Source: Candidatus Amulumruptor caecigallinarius (GTDB taxonomy: Bacteria > Bacteroidota > Bacteroidia > Bacteroidales > Muribaculaceae). Taken from it: a stretch of 47,330 bases of DNA. Of the stretch, positions 18,621 to 27,174 are shown in pieces. The stretch covers positions 1-47,330 of the forward strand of contig JAMPDQ010000011.1 of the NCBI GenBank assembly GCA_023665575.1, in the 5' to 3' direction. Under the pieces are notes generated by a model that saw only the letters and a list, made by a program, of their open reading frames with translations, had not been told where the DNA came from and searched no databases. The position numbers and the translations under genes were made by a program. Position 1 is the stretch's first letter, and each line of letters opens with the position of its first letter.

Positions 18621-20648
18621 TTATGACTTATAGTTACGGGTCTGCACCTTGATAGCTTCATAATGGAGCGGTTCCTTGATTAATTCGGGCGTTTTCTCAT
18701 CCGAGCCTTCATATTCCCAGCAGCTCACATAGAAATAATGCTCGTCATCGCGTTTTGCCTCACCTTCTTCTGTCTGATATTCAGTGCGGAAGTGGCCGCC
18801 GCAGCTTTCGTTGCGGTTGAGGGCGTCATAAGCTATAAGTTCGCCCATTGTGATAAAGTCGTTGAGACGGAAAGCTTTGTCAAGCTCCACATTCATGCCC
18901 TCTCCGACCGTGCCGGGGATAAAGAGGTCGGTGTTGAATGTTTTGCGAATATCAGAGAGCTTCTGAAGAGCGAGTTCAAGGCCTTCTTTGTCGCGGGCCA
19001 TACCCACATATTCCCACATGATGTGTCCGAGCTCCTTGTGTATAGAATCCACGGAGCGTTTACCCTTGATATTCATCAGGTGATTCTCCTGCTCCACACA
19101 TTTCTTTTCAGCAGCATCGAATTCGGGAGTATCGGTGGTGAAATGAGGCACAGTGATCTGGTCGCTCAGATAGTTCTGGATTGTATACGGGAGCACAAAA
19201 TATCCATCGGCGAGACCCTGCATGAGAGCAGAAGCGCCAAGACGGTTTGCGCCATGGTCGGAGAAGTTGCACTCACCGATTGCGAACAGACCTTTCACAG
19301 AAGTCTGGAGCTCATAGTCCACCCAGATACCACCCATAGTATAGTGAATTGCGGGGAAGATCATCATGGGGTTGTAATAATTCACACCATCTTTTTCGCA
19401 AGCGAGCTGTCCGGGGTTTACATCAGTGATTTCCTCATACATATCGAAGAGGTTGCCATAACGCTGGCGCACCACATCAATGCCGAGGCGATTGATTGCC
19501 TCCGAGAAATCTAGGAACACGGCAAGGCCGGTGTTATTCACCCCGAAACCTGCATCGCAACGCTCCTTTGCGGCGCGAGAAGCCACATCGCGGGGCACCA
19601 GGTTGCCGAAGGCGGGATATCTGCGTTCCAGATAATAGTCACGATCCTGCTCGGGGATATCGCTTCCTTTGATTTCACCCTTTTGCAGTTTCACTGCATC
19701 CTCAAGCTTTTTGGGCACCCAGATACGGCCGTCGTTACGGAGCGATTCCGACATAAGAGTCAGCTTTGACTGCTTGTCGCCGTGCACAGGAATACAAGTG
19801 GGGTGAATCTGCACATAAGCCGGATTGGCGAAATATGCGCCCTTGCGATAGCAAGCCATTGCAGCAGAGCAGTTGCAACCCATGGCGTTAGTGGAGAGGA
19901 AATAAGTGTTTCCATAGCCGCCGGTGGCAATAACCACGGCATGGGCTGCGAATCTTTCAAATTTGCCGGTGACAAGATTCTTGGCGATGATTCCGCGTGC
20001 GCGTTCCACACCATCCTTGTCTTTGATCAGCACGAGTTCGTGCATCTCATAGCGGTTGTAGCTTTTCACCTTGCCGGCCTGAATCTGGCGGTTGAGAGAA
20101 GAATATGCGCCGAGAAGAAGCTGCTGGCCGGTCTGGCCTTTTGCATAGAAGGTGCGGCTCACCTGGGCTCCACCGAAGGAGCGGTTGGCGAGCAAGCCGC
20201 CATATTCGCGGGCGAAAGGCACACCCTGTGCCACACATTGGTCAATGATATTGTTAGACACTTCGGCAAGACGATACACATTTGCCTCGCGGGCACGATA
20301 GTCGCCACCTTTCACGGTGTCATAGAAAAGACGATAAATGGAGTCGCCGTCGTTCTGATAATTCTTGGCAGCGTTGATACCACCTTGCGCGGCGATTGAG
20401 TGAGCACGGCGGGGGCTGTCTTGAATGCAGAAATTCAACACATTGAATCCGAGCTCAGCGAGTGTTGAGGCAGCAGATGCGCCGGCGAGACCGGTTCCCA
20501 CCACAATCACATCGAGACGGCGCTTGTTGGCGGGGTTCACCAATTTCTGGTGAGCCTTGTAATTGGTCCATTTTTCAGCGACAGGGCCCTCCGGAATTTT
20601 GGAGTCGGCCGGATTCATCACTTTTACAGATACTTTAGAATTTTCCAT
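18621..20648 (-). CDS. sdhA: Succinate dehydrogenase/fumarate reductase flavoprotein subunit
   Basis: Catalytic subunit interconverting succinate and fumarate on covalently bound FAD at the inner face of the membrane. The 675 residues include the dinucleotide fold GTGLAG (51-56), the FAD-linking His83 in [10 protein letters not shown], and the substrate-domain sequences HPTCIPVHG and [13 protein letters not shown]. The larger size than the E. coli enzymes fits the type found with a single five-helix cytochrome b. Central gene of the C-A-B operon. Also called frdA; the sequence does not settle the direction of catalysis. Confidence 0.95.
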   Translation of the reverse strand: MENSKVSVKVMNPADSKIPEGPVAEKWTNYKAHQKLVNPANKRRLDVIVVGTGLAGASAASTLAELGFNVLNFCIQDSPRRAHSIAAQGGINAAKNYQNDGDSIYRLFYDTVKGGDYRAREANVYRLAEVSNNIIDQCVAQGVPFAREYGGLLANRSFGGAQVSRTFYAKGQTGQQLLLGAYSSLNRQIQAGKVKSYNRYEMHELVLIKDKDGVERARGIIAKNLVTGKFERFAAHAVVIATGGYGNTYFLSTNAMGCNCSAAMACYRKGAYFANPAYVQIHPTCIPVHGDKQSKLTLMSESLRNDGRIWVPKKLEDAVKLQKGEIKGSDIPEQDRDYYLERRYPAFGNLVPRDVASRAAKERCDAGFGVNNTGLAVFLDFSEAINRLGIDVVRQRYGNLFDMYEEITDVNPGQLACEKDGVNYYNPMMIFPAIHYTMGGIWVDYELQTSVKGLFAIGECNFSDHGANRLGASALMQGLADGYFVLPYTIQNYLSDQITVPHFTTDTPEFDAAEKKCVEQENHLMNIKGKRSVDSIHKELGHIMWEYVGMARDKEGLELALQKLSDIRKTFNTDLFIPGTVGEGMNVELDKAFRLNDFITMGELIAYDALNRNESCGGHFRTEYQTEEGEAKRDDEHYFYVSCWEYEGSDEKTPELIKEPLHYEAIKVQTRNYKS

Positions 20649-20656
20649 ATCGCTAA

Positions 20657-21691
20657 TTAATAAGGTTGTTGTACGCCTGCGCTGGGAGGCATGTTGTTTA
20701 CCGGTTTGTTATCATCACTCTCAAGATATGTGAAGAGCTCAACGCAACGCTCCACAACGGCATGTTGCTTCTTCATTTGCTCCACCTGCTCATTCATGGC
20801 AGCATCGCCGGCATATGTCTCTTTGAATTCTTTGGAATTCACTTGTTCGAGCTGCTGTGACATCTGGGCGCTCATTTGGCGCAGACCCATAGACACATTG
20901 GTATAGGGCGACATCTTCACGTTGATTGCAAACTGCGCGCCTTCGGGGCCGAAGCCTTCCTCAATCATAGGCACAAGCATGTCTTTGTATTGCTCGCGGA
21001 GAGCCTCGTTCTTGAGATAATATTTGTCGTTGGCCTTGATAGTGAACACAATTGCCTGAGCCACGAAGAGAAGCACAACAACTGTTGCCCAGACATCTCC
21101 GATTTTCCTGAGGCGGGGCATCCAGGTGGAGTTGTTCCAACCAATTGACTGGAACATCGACCAGAAGCCATGTTTGAAGTGGAACCAGAGCGCAATAAAG
21201 CCGATGATGTAAACAATCGGAGTCCACACCTGGCTGAAGGCTTCCTGAATAAAGAGTGTTCCGGCCATCGGGGGAATAGCTTCATGCTTGCCGAGCACTT
21301 CCACAAGCTGCATCTTGGCCCAGAACTGAATCATGTGCACTACAAGGAAAGCGAGAATCACGATACCGAGCACAAGCATGTTTTTAGAACTCCATTCCAC
21401 AGAAAGGGGGCGTTTGGAAATGTCATAACGCACAGAGCCGCGAGCCTTGCGGTTCTGAATGGTCAACATCACCGCATAGATGATGTGAATCAGGATAAAC
21501 GCAGCCAGAATTGCAGAAGCGCCGAGAGCATACCAATTGGCGCCCAGAAACTCGCATATGGAGTTGTAGGCGGTCGGCCAGCAAATAGCCACTGCGTTCA
21601 TCAAACAGTGAAAAGTCACGAATAGGACAAGGAATGCGCCCGAGAGAGCCATCACAAACTTACGTCCTACAGAAGAGTTTGATAACCACAT
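20657..21691 (-). CDS. sdhC: Succinate dehydrogenase/fumarate reductase cytochrome b subunit with C-terminal extension
   Basis: Membrane anchor that passes electrons between quinol and the iron-sulfur subunit. Five hydrophobic helices (about residues 12-35, 55-80, 104-128, 155-180 and 200-220) and conserved membrane His residues ([35 protein letters not shown]) fit the single-subunit diheme type. That family usually ends soon after helix five, near 230-260 residues. This protein is 344 residues and carries about 120 further hydrophilic residues with Gln/Met/Glu-rich helices and a Pro-rich end. The role of the tail is unknown. First gene of the operon. Confidence 0.92.
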   Translation of the reverse strand: MWLSNSSVGRKFVMALSGAFLVLFVTFHCLMNAVAICWPTAYNSICEFLGANWYALGASAILAAFILIHIIYAVMLTIQNRKARGSVRYDISKRPLSVEWSSKNMLVLGIVILAFLVVHMIQFWAKMQLVEVLGKHEAIPPMAGTLFIQEAFSQVWTPIVYIIGFIALWFHFKHGFWSMFQSIGWNNSTWMPRLRKIGDVWATVVVLLFVAQAIVFTIKANDKYYLKNEALREQYKDMLVPMIEEGFGPEGAQFAINVKMSPYTNVSMGLRQMSAQMSQQLEQVNSKEFKETYAGDAAMNEQVEQMKKQHAVVERCVELFTYLESDDNKPVNNMPPSAGVQQPY

Positions 21692-21809
21692 AGATGTTGA
21701 ATTTATTTTAAGTTGTTGAATATAATGTTCGCGGTTAGACTGTTATTTGTCGGCCGGCATATTTTATTTAAGGTTAGATTAGGCAGATTCTCGCGCTGCC
21801 TCAATTTTG

Positions 21810-21817
21810 CAAAATTA
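21810..21817 (-). promoter_or_regulatory. Promoter -7 box for the sdhCAB operon
   Basis: Reads TAATTTTG on the minus strand, inside the perfect palindrome AATTTTGCAAAATT. A TTTTC stretch lies about 19-20 bases upstream as a possible weak -33 element. Predicted leader of about 110 bases. Confidence 0.5.
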
Positions 21818-21854
21818 ACATTCTTTTTATAATGCCGAAAATTTAAAGCCAAAA

Positions 21855-21880
21855 TTTAGGGTCTGTTTCATAAAAATTTT
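21855..21880 (-). repeat. Junction repeat upstream of sdhC
   Basis: On the minus strand it reads TATGAAACAGACCCTAAA, a close copy of the box found at several starts. Here it lies upstream of the sdhC promoter rather than next to the ATG. Confidence 0.6.
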
Positions 21881-21910
21881 GCTTGCGCAGGCAGCATACG
21901 CCGCCCCTAC

Positions 21911-21939
21911 TTTAACAATTTTTGGGGAATGGAGCCTAA
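21911..21939. repeat. Dispersed intergenic repeat, type C, copy 2
   Basis: A 29-base copy of the motif at 46-75, again ending GAATGGAGCCTAA. It lies between a junction repeat and a GCCCCG hairpin, suggesting a composite element of about 135 bases. Confidence 0.6.
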
Positions 21940-21960
21940 GCGACAAGAAGAATGAAACTA

Positions 21961-21988
21961 AGGCCCCGCTATTTTTTATGAACGGGGC
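21961..21988 (-). repeat. GCCCCG hairpin repeat, inverted copy
   Basis: GCCCCG (21963-21968) pairs with CGGGGC (21983-21988) around a loop containing TATTTTTTATG. Its complement matches the hairpin at the lpxB 3' end except for a missing segment of about seven bases near the right arm. Confidence 0.65.
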
Positions 21989-21994
21989 ATAAAA

Positions 21995-22018
21995 AAGGGA
22001 GTCGGTTAAGACTCCCTT
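21995..22018 (-). terminator. Intrinsic terminator after tRNA-Arg
   Basis: AAGGGAGTC (21995-22003) pairs with GACTCCCTT (22010-22018) around a 6-base loop. On the minus strand a T run follows, two bases after the tRNA 3' end. Confidence 0.88.
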
Positions 22019-22019
22019 G

Positions 22020-22093
22020 TGATCCGGCCGCGATTCGAACGCGGGACCGTCTGCTTAGAAGGCAGATGCTCTATCCAGCTGAGCTACCGGACC
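22020..22093 (-). tRNA. tRNA-Arg (anticodon TCT)
   Basis: A 74-base cloverleaf on the minus strand: acceptor GGTCCGG with CCGGATC (one G-U), D stem GCTC/GAGC, anticodon stem TCTGC/GCAGA with loop CTTCTAA giving anticodon TCT (reads AGA), T arm CCGCG-TTCGAAT-CGCGG, and discriminator A. CCA is not encoded. Confidence 0.96.
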
Positions 22094-22123
22094 CTCCGCG
22101 GCTGCATTTTTGCCTCCGCGATG

Positions 22124-22153
22124 CAAAGATAATAAAAATTTGCCATTCGGCAA
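22124..22153 (-). promoter_or_regulatory. Promoter of tRNA-Arg
   Basis: On the minus strand, -7 box TATCTTTG (22124-22131) and a -33 TTG (22151-22153) with 19 bases between. Transcription would start about 24 bases before the tRNA. The -33 element overlaps the yebC terminator. Confidence 0.7.
22140..22153 (-). terminator. Short terminator after the YebC-family gene
   Basis: TTGCC-ATTC-GGCAA hairpin with T-rich sequence on the downstream side of either strand, 10 bases past the yebC stop. It overlaps the tRNA-Arg promoter. Confidence 0.6.
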
Positions 22154-22163
22154 TTTTTTTTCA

Positions 22164-22886
22164 TTAATCCTCCTCTTTCATGTTGTGGAACACGTTCTGC
22201 ACGTCTTCATCCTCCTCGAATTTCTCAAGAAGCTTTTCGATTGCCTCCCGCTGTTCGGCTGTCACTTCCTTATAGTCGTTGGGGATTCTTTCAAATTCCG
22301 ATGAAATAATTTCCATTCCTCTGTCTTCTAGGAATTTCTGAATATTGGAGAATTGGTCGAAAGCTCCATAGATGAGCCAGTCTTCCGCATCGTCGTCAGC
22401 TTCGAGCTCGGCTTCATAATCCATTAGATCAAGTTCAAACTCATCGAGAGCGGCATCGGCGGCCGGCTTCACATGAAACACACTTTTATGGTCGAAAAGG
22501 AAGGAGAGTGAGCCCTGGGTGCCGAGCGAACCGCCATGCTTGTTGAAATAGCTTCTCACATTTGCCACGGTGCGCTGGTTGTTATCGGTGGCTGTTTCCA
22601 CAACGATTGCGATTCCGTGAGGGCCATATCCCTCATATACAATCTCCTTGTAATCGCCGGCATCTTTTTCTGTAGCTTTCTTTATCGCACGTTCCACAGT
22701 GTCTTTCGGCATATTGGCAGCCTTGGCATTCTGCATAAGCGCACGCAGACGCGGGTTGGTGTCGGGATCCGGTCCGCCTGCTTTGGCTGCGATGGTGATT
22801 TCCTTGCCTATTCTGGTGAATGTGCGGCTCATGTTGCCCCAGCGTTTCAGCTTGCGGGCCTTACGATATTCAAATGCTCTTCCCAT
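22164..22886 (-). CDS. YebC/PmpR family regulatory protein
   Basis: A widespread cytoplasmic family described as a DNA-binding regulator in some bacteria and, more recently, as helping ribosomes through difficult sequences. The 240 residues show the family start (MGRAFEYRKARKLKRWGNMSRTFTRIGKEI), AGGPDPDTNPRLR, NMPKDTVERAIKKA, the conserved GYGPHGIAI and the acidic C-terminal domain. It lies between pheT and tRNA-Arg, an informational neighbourhood. The junction repeat box lies 13 bases before its start. Confidence 0.9.
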   Translation of the reverse strand: MGRAFEYRKARKLKRWGNMSRTFTRIGKEITIAAKAGGPDPDTNPRLRALMQNAKAANMPKDTVERAIKKATEKDAGDYKEIVYEGYGPHGIAIVVETATDNNQRTVANVRSYFNKHGGSLGTQGSLSFLFDHKSVFHVKPAADAALDEFELDLMDYEAELEADDDAEDWLIYGAFDQFSNIQKFLEDRGMEIISSEFERIPNDYKEVTAEQREAIEKLLEKFEEDEDVQNVFHNMKEED

Positions 22887-22899
22887 TATTTATTTATCA

Positions 22900-22936
22900 T
22901 TAAGAGTCTGTTTTATAAAAATTTAACATTAGGGGC
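22900..22936 (-). repeat. Junction repeat upstream of the YebC-family gene
   Basis: On the minus strand TATAAAACAGACTCTTAA, 13 bases before the start codon. The AACATTA segment next to it matches the same segment beside the pheT copy, so the shared element is at least 37 bases long. Confidence 0.7.
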
Positions 22937-22993
22937 GCATGCAAGAGCTGAGTTTGGCTCTGCAGAATCAGGAGCATAGCAAGCTATGTGACT

Positions 22994-25480
22994 TTATCTC
23001 AACTCCGCCCCAATTCGGTTGAGAGCCTTTATAATTTTGCTCATCACGGCATCAATCTGATGATCGTTGAGTGTCCTCTCATTGTCTTGCAACGTGATTT
23101 TCACGGCATAACTTTTTTTACCTTCCGGGAGATTCTTGCCTTCATACACATCGAAGAGGCGCACATCACGCAGAAGTTTGCGCTCACACCCACGAATGGC
23201 CGATTCAAGTTCTGCAAACTTCACACTTTTGTCAACAAGCAGCGCGAGATCTCTTTCCACCGGTTGTGTGCGCGGGAGGTCGGAATATGTCACTACACCT
23301 TTCGATGCAATGCGGTAAAGCTCATTCCAGTTAAACTCCGCATAAACAACAGACTGCGCAATATCAAACTTCTTCAACAATGATTTTTTGACTATACCCA
23401 CGGTGGCAATCAGTTTGCCTTGCCTTGTTGCTATATCGAGTTTCGCCGACATCATCTCGCTGCTACCCTGCGTTTTTTGCAAAGCGGCGGGCGACACGCC
23501 AAGACGCGCGAAGATATTGTCGACAACAGCTATAAGATCGTATATGGTTGCTTCGTCGGCCTTGGAGTTCCAACTGTCTTGCCGGGCATTTCCGGTGAGC
23601 CATATTCCGAGGCTAGTGTGCTCGCTGTAGGGGGCAAGTGCATTCTTTTCACTTGGTTGTTTCTCCGGATTGAAAGAATATACATTCCCAAATTCATAGA
23701 GTTTCAGATCTGTTGCCTTGCGGTTCACATTATGGGCAATTGATTCGAGGCCTCCGAAAAGCAATGTGCGGCGCAACACCGAGAGATCGCCGCTAAGCGG
23801 ATTCATCAGCTGCACACATTCTGCAAGAGGAAGCTCCTCCGACGCGGCATAATAATTGCGCGATGAGAGCGAATTGTTGAGAATCTCATTAAAGCCCTGT
23901 CCGGTGAGCTGTTCCGACACAAGCTGCTGCATATCGTAACTCATGTCAACATCCGTGCGCTGCGAAAGATTCACATGAGCTTCTGCGCTTATTTCCACAT
24001 TATTATAGCCATAAATGCGGAGAATTTCTTCCACCACGTCGCAAGGACGATACACATCCACGCGATAGGTGGGCACTTTCAATCGGAGAATGTCGTCATT
24101 GTCGCCGGGCTGCACATCAAATTCGAGCGCACGGAGAATAATTTTTACCACATCTCCGGGGATATTCTTTCCAATCAGACGGTTGCAATAATCTAGAGAA
24201 AAATCCATTTCAACAGGATTTACCTGATTGGGGTAAAAATCAATCACATCGCCGCAGATTTCCCCTCCGGCCAGCTCCTTAATGAGCACAGCGGCGAGTT
24301 TTGCCGCATAAGGAGTGATATTCGGGTCTGTGCCGCGCTCATATCTGAACGAGGCATCAGTGGAGAGTGCGTGGCGGCGCGCAGTGCGGCGCACACGGCC
24401 GGGGTTGAAGCATGCGCTTTCTATAAAGACAGATGTTGTGGAGTCTGTCACACCCGAATCCTCACCACCGAACACTCCGGCGATGCACATCGGCCTTTCA
24501 TCATCACAAATCATCAGGTCGGATGCATCAAGCATGCGCTCCACACCATCGAGGGTTACAAATTTCGTGCCTCCGGCGCAAGTGCGCACCACGATGTGTT
24601 CATCCTTCACCTTGTCAAGGTCAAAACAATGAAGTGGCTGGCCAATGCCAAGCAACACAAAATTGGTGATATCCACAATATTGTTGATTGGGCGTTGTCC
24701 GGCACTCACGAGCAGATTACGGAGCCATTCAGGCGACTCTTTCACCTCCACGTTGCGGATGGTGACGCCCGAATATCTGACACATCCCTGAGTATCATCT
24801 ACTGTGACACGCGCTGCGCCGCTGTTTCTATCGACATGGAAAGAGGAGACATCAGGCACAGAAATTTCCGGATACACTCCACATTCTCCCTTGGTAGCAG
24901 CTTCACACCACTGCTTTGCCTTCACATCGCGAGCCACGCCATAATGGCTTGCCGCATCCACACGGTTCGGGGTTAGCTCCACCTCAAGACGCCAGTCGCT
25001 GTCAACATGAAAATAGTCGGCGGCCGGGGTGCCGGGCTTCACATCATCATCAATCACAATGATTCCATCGTGAGAATCGCCGAGGCCGAGCTCGTCTTCC
25101 GCGCAAATCATGCCAAACGACTCCACACCGCGGATTTTCGACTTCTTGATTTTTATTTCCTTATCGCTGTCATACAGCGTTGTTCCCACGGTTGCGACAA
25201 CCACTGTTTGTCCGGCTGCCACATTTGGAGCTCCACACACTATTTGTAGCGGAGCGTCTTCTCCGAGATCCACCGTTGTGATGTGCAAATGGTCGGAATC
25301 GGGATGGTCGGTGCAGGTAAGCACCTTTCCAATCACCACACCGCGCAAGCCGCCGCGTATGCTTTCCACCTCTTCAACTGTGTCGCATTCAAGGCCCACC
25401 GATGTGAGCAGCGCTGCCAGCTCATGGGCATTCTGATTAAAATCTATGTAGCGTTTAAGCCATTTATAAGATATATCCAT
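22994..25480 (-). CDS. pheT: Phenylalanine--tRNA ligase beta subunit
   Basis: Beta subunit of the heterotetrameric enzyme that charges tRNA-Phe; it holds the editing site and binds tRNA. The 828 residues fit the long bacterial form: an N-terminal start MDISYKWLKRYIDF, an EMAP-like tRNA-binding domain (about 40-150), the B3/4 editing domain (about 210-380), the B5 domain (about 400-475), a catalytic-like core, and the anticodon-binding ferredoxin-like domain (about 735-828, from DLPRTQPVERDLALLVD). pheS is not in the window, as is common where the two are unlinked. Confidence 0.96.
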   Translation of the reverse strand: MDISYKWLKRYIDFNQNAHELAALLTSVGLECDTVEEVESIRGGLRGVVIGKVLTCTDHPDSDHLHITTVDLGEDAPLQIVCGAPNVAAGQTVVVATVGTTLYDSDKEIKIKKSKIRGVESFGMICAEDELGLGDSHDGIIVIDDDVKPGTPAADYFHVDSDWRLEVELTPNRVDAASHYGVARDVKAKQWCEAATKGECGVYPEISVPDVSSFHVDRNSGAARVTVDDTQGCVRYSGVTIRNVEVKESPEWLRNLLVSAGQRPINNIVDITNFVLLGIGQPLHCFDLDKVKDEHIVVRTCAGGTKFVTLDGVERMLDASDLMICDDERPMCIAGVFGGEDSGVTDSTTSVFIESACFNPGRVRRTARRHALSTDASFRYERGTDPNITPYAAKLAAVLIKELAGGEICGDVIDFYPNQVNPVEMDFSLDYCNRLIGKNIPGDVVKIILRALEFDVQPGDNDDILRLKVPTYRVDVYRPCDVVEEILRIYGYNNVEISAEAHVNLSQRTDVDMSYDMQQLVSEQLTGQGFNEILNNSLSSRNYYAASEELPLAECVQLMNPLSGDLSVLRRTLLFGGLESIAHNVNRKATDLKLYEFGNVYSFNPEKQPSEKNALAPYSEHTSLGIWLTGNARQDSWNSKADEATIYDLIAVVDNIFARLGVSPAALQKTQGSSEMMSAKLDIATRQGKLIATVGIVKKSLLKKFDIAQSVVYAEFNWNELYRIASKGVVTYSDLPRTQPVERDLALLVDKSVKFAELESAIRGCERKLLRDVRLFDVYEGKNLPEGKKSYAVKITLQDNERTLNDHQIDAVMSKIIKALNRIGAELR

Positions 25481-25482
25481 AA

Positions 25483-25520
25483 TTCAGAGTCTGTCTCATA
25501 TAAAATTCAACATTAGAGGC
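25483..25520 (-). repeat. Junction repeat at the pheT start
   Basis: On the minus strand ATGAGACAGACTCTGAA ends two bases before the pheT ATG. The next bases outward (AACATTAGAGGC read on the plus strand) match the yebC copy. Confidence 0.7.
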
Positions 25521-25647
25521 AGCTTGTTTTTGAGATAAATTTCCAATCACCGGGAGTGCATCCTGCCGGTTGTGAGCGGCGGGGTGTGACAAATCATCCA
25601 AAAAGAAGCCGCATGCGCTTATGCACCGCGCAATCTCCCCATTAAAA

Positions 25648-25740
25648 TGATTTAAACTTTTTACGAAAACTAAAAAATAAAATTTACTTTCTTAAAATGC
25701 AATCTTAATAAACTTTGCATTTGGAAAAAGTTTAAATCAC
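25648..25740. repeat. 15-base perfect inverted repeat, 63-base spacer
   Basis: TGATTTAAACTTTTT (25648-25662) and its exact complement (25726-25740) flank an A/T-rich spacer. It could be a cruciform, an operator pair or the ends of a small non-autonomous element. Confidence 0.7.
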
Positions 25741-25751
25741 TTCATTGACTG

Positions 25752-25759
25752 CAAAATTA
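25752..25759 (-). promoter_or_regulatory. Possible promoter -7 box for pheT
   Basis: Reads TAATTTTG on the minus strand but lies about 270 bases upstream of pheT, with no clear -33 element. Confidence 0.35.
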
Positions 25760-25830
25760 CAAAAAAATTCAATGAAATTGAATTGATTGCATAAAACTTT
25801 ATCCTTACTCCCTTTATTAAGGCTTTATTA

Positions 25831-25869
25831 AGGCCCCGTTTCATAAAAAAACAACGGTCGCCGGGGCGG
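25831..25869. repeat. GCCCCG hairpin repeat
   Basis: GCCCCG (25833-25838) pairs with CGGGGC (25862-25867). The loop begins TTTCATAAAAAAA and ends CGGTCGC, nearly the same as in the lpxB copy. It lies about 57 bases past the histidine kinase stop and may help end that operon. Confidence 0.65.
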
Positions 25870-25926
25870 CTTTGGGCGAGTGATTTTCGCAAGTTGGGGA
25901 GGGTGCATAAAGAATCAGCATCATCA

Positions 25927-27174
25927 TCAGCGCCGGGCATTTTCAGGGGAGAGAGCCTTAAATTCAATGCGGAATGTAGTGCCGGCTCCGGGCTCGGATT
26001 CTTTCACAAAGATTTTTCCGCCGTGATATTCCTCTACAATTCTTTTCACAAGCGTCAGACCGAGCCCCCATCCGCGCTTCTTTGTGGTATAGCCCGGGCG
26101 GAACACTGTTTTGAAATTTTTGCGGGCAATACCTTTACCGGTGTCCTTTACTTCAATCCACACGCAATTTTTATCGCTGCCTGTGGTAATGTCGATATTG
26201 CCCTTTCCCTGCATTGCATCCACCGCATTTTTTGTAAGATTTTCCATCACCCACTCAAACAGAGCCGGAGAGATACGCACAGCCTGCTCATCTGGCGAGG
26301 GATGAAGCCTGATATCCACATGGCCCGACACACGGCTGCGCATATATCGCAACGAACGCTCCACCGATTCGTTGATATATTCCAGCTCCATTTCGGGCAT
26401 TGAGCCAATTTTTGAGAAACGGTCGGCAATTGTTGAAAGCCGCTGCACATCTTTATTGATTTCGCCGGCTACCTCCCCATCGGGCTCCGCAGCCTGAAGA
26501 TATTCCACCCAGGCCATGAGAGAGGATATCGGGGTGCCCAGCTGATGGGCAGTTTCTTTGGAGAGACCCACCCACACGCGGTTCTGCTCCGCACGCTTGG
26601 CATTGACTACAGCGATATATAGTATTATCACCAGCACCATCATCACACACATCAGCACATAAGGATATAGTTTCAACCAGCGTAAAAGACGCGAATCCTC
26701 ATAATATATATATTGGTTGATGCCCGGAGCGAGCTCCACTTTTATGAAATGGTCGCTTTTGGCCGCCATTTCGGCAAGAGGCGTATCGCCACCCACACTG
26801 TGCAGCCTTTTGTTGAGATAAGCCTTGTTTTTATCGGTCAGTTCACCATACAGAGATTTGTCGCTATCCTCCTTATCGGGGAGATTAAAATTTCGAAATT
26901 CCGAAATATTGAAATTCTCATCGGCAATCATCACCGGTATGGAGTTGTTTTGGGAAATGATTGAGAGTAGGAATTCATAGTCGGAATCAACACCGGTTTT
27001 TGCAAGGCGCTCTGTTGCGGCGGCCCAAATATCCATTCTGCCGCGTTCCTGACGAGCAAGCTGCCTGACAAGATTGTTCGACACAATCAGAAAGCATATC
27101 ACCACAGCGGCTGCCACGATGATAGTGGTCAGCTTTCCGGTTTGCTGGTTGTCGTAAAGGTTGAAGCGTATCAT
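25927..27174 (-). CDS. Membrane sensor histidine kinase without adjacent regulator
   Basis: Two membrane helices (about residues 15-36 and 172-193) bracket a periplasmic domain of about 135 residues. The cytoplasmic part has the phosphoacceptor His210 in KETAHQLGTP, the N box ENLTKNAVDAM, and ATP-binding motifs VKDTGKGI and GWGLGLTLVKRIV. There is no HAMP-like insert of normal length, and no receiver or DNA-binding domain. Its ATG overlaps the stop of the Cof-type phosphatase by four bases, so the two are coupled. No response regulator gene lies in the window, so its partner is unknown. The signal sensed cannot be inferred. Confidence 0.88.
   Translation of the reverse strand: MIRFNLYDNQQTGKLTTIIVAAAVVICFLIVSNNLVRQLARQERGRMDIWAAATERLAKTGVDSDYEFLLSIISQNNSIPVMIADENFNISEFRNFNLPDKEDSDKSLYGELTDKNKAYLNKRLHSVGGDTPLAEMAAKSDHFIKVELAPGINQYIYYEDSRLLRWLKLYPYVLMCVMMVLVIILYIAVVNAKRAEQNRVWVGLSKETAHQLGTPISSLMAWVEYLQAAEPDGEVAGEINKDVQRLSTIADRFSKIGSMPEMELEYINESVERSLRYMRSRVSGHVDIRLHPSPDEQAVRISPALFEWVMENLTKNAVDAMQGKGNIDITTGSDKNCVWIEVKDTGKGIARKNFKTVFRPGYTTKKRGWGLGLTLVKRIVEEYHGGKIFVKESEPGAGTTFRIEFKALSPENARR

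Larger units (their letters stand above)
21692..22019. other. 328-base intergenic region with promoter, repeats and terminator
   Basis: No gene is seen. It contains the sdhC promoter box, a junction-type repeat (21855-21880), a type C repeat (21911-21939), an inverted GCCCCG hairpin repeat (21961-21988) and the tRNA-Arg terminator. Confidence 0.7.
25481..25926. other. 446-base intergenic region between the kinase operon and pheT
   Basis: No gene is seen. It holds the pheT junction repeat, a 15-base perfect inverted repeat (25648-25740), a promoter-like box and a GCCCCG hairpin repeat (25831-25869). The stretch between 25640 and 25830 is strongly A/T-rich. Confidence 0.7.

Noticed and set aside
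18738-19514. A 258-codon plus-strand frame opposite the flavoprotein gene
   Set aside because: Antisense shadow of sdhA with no plausible start context or motifs.
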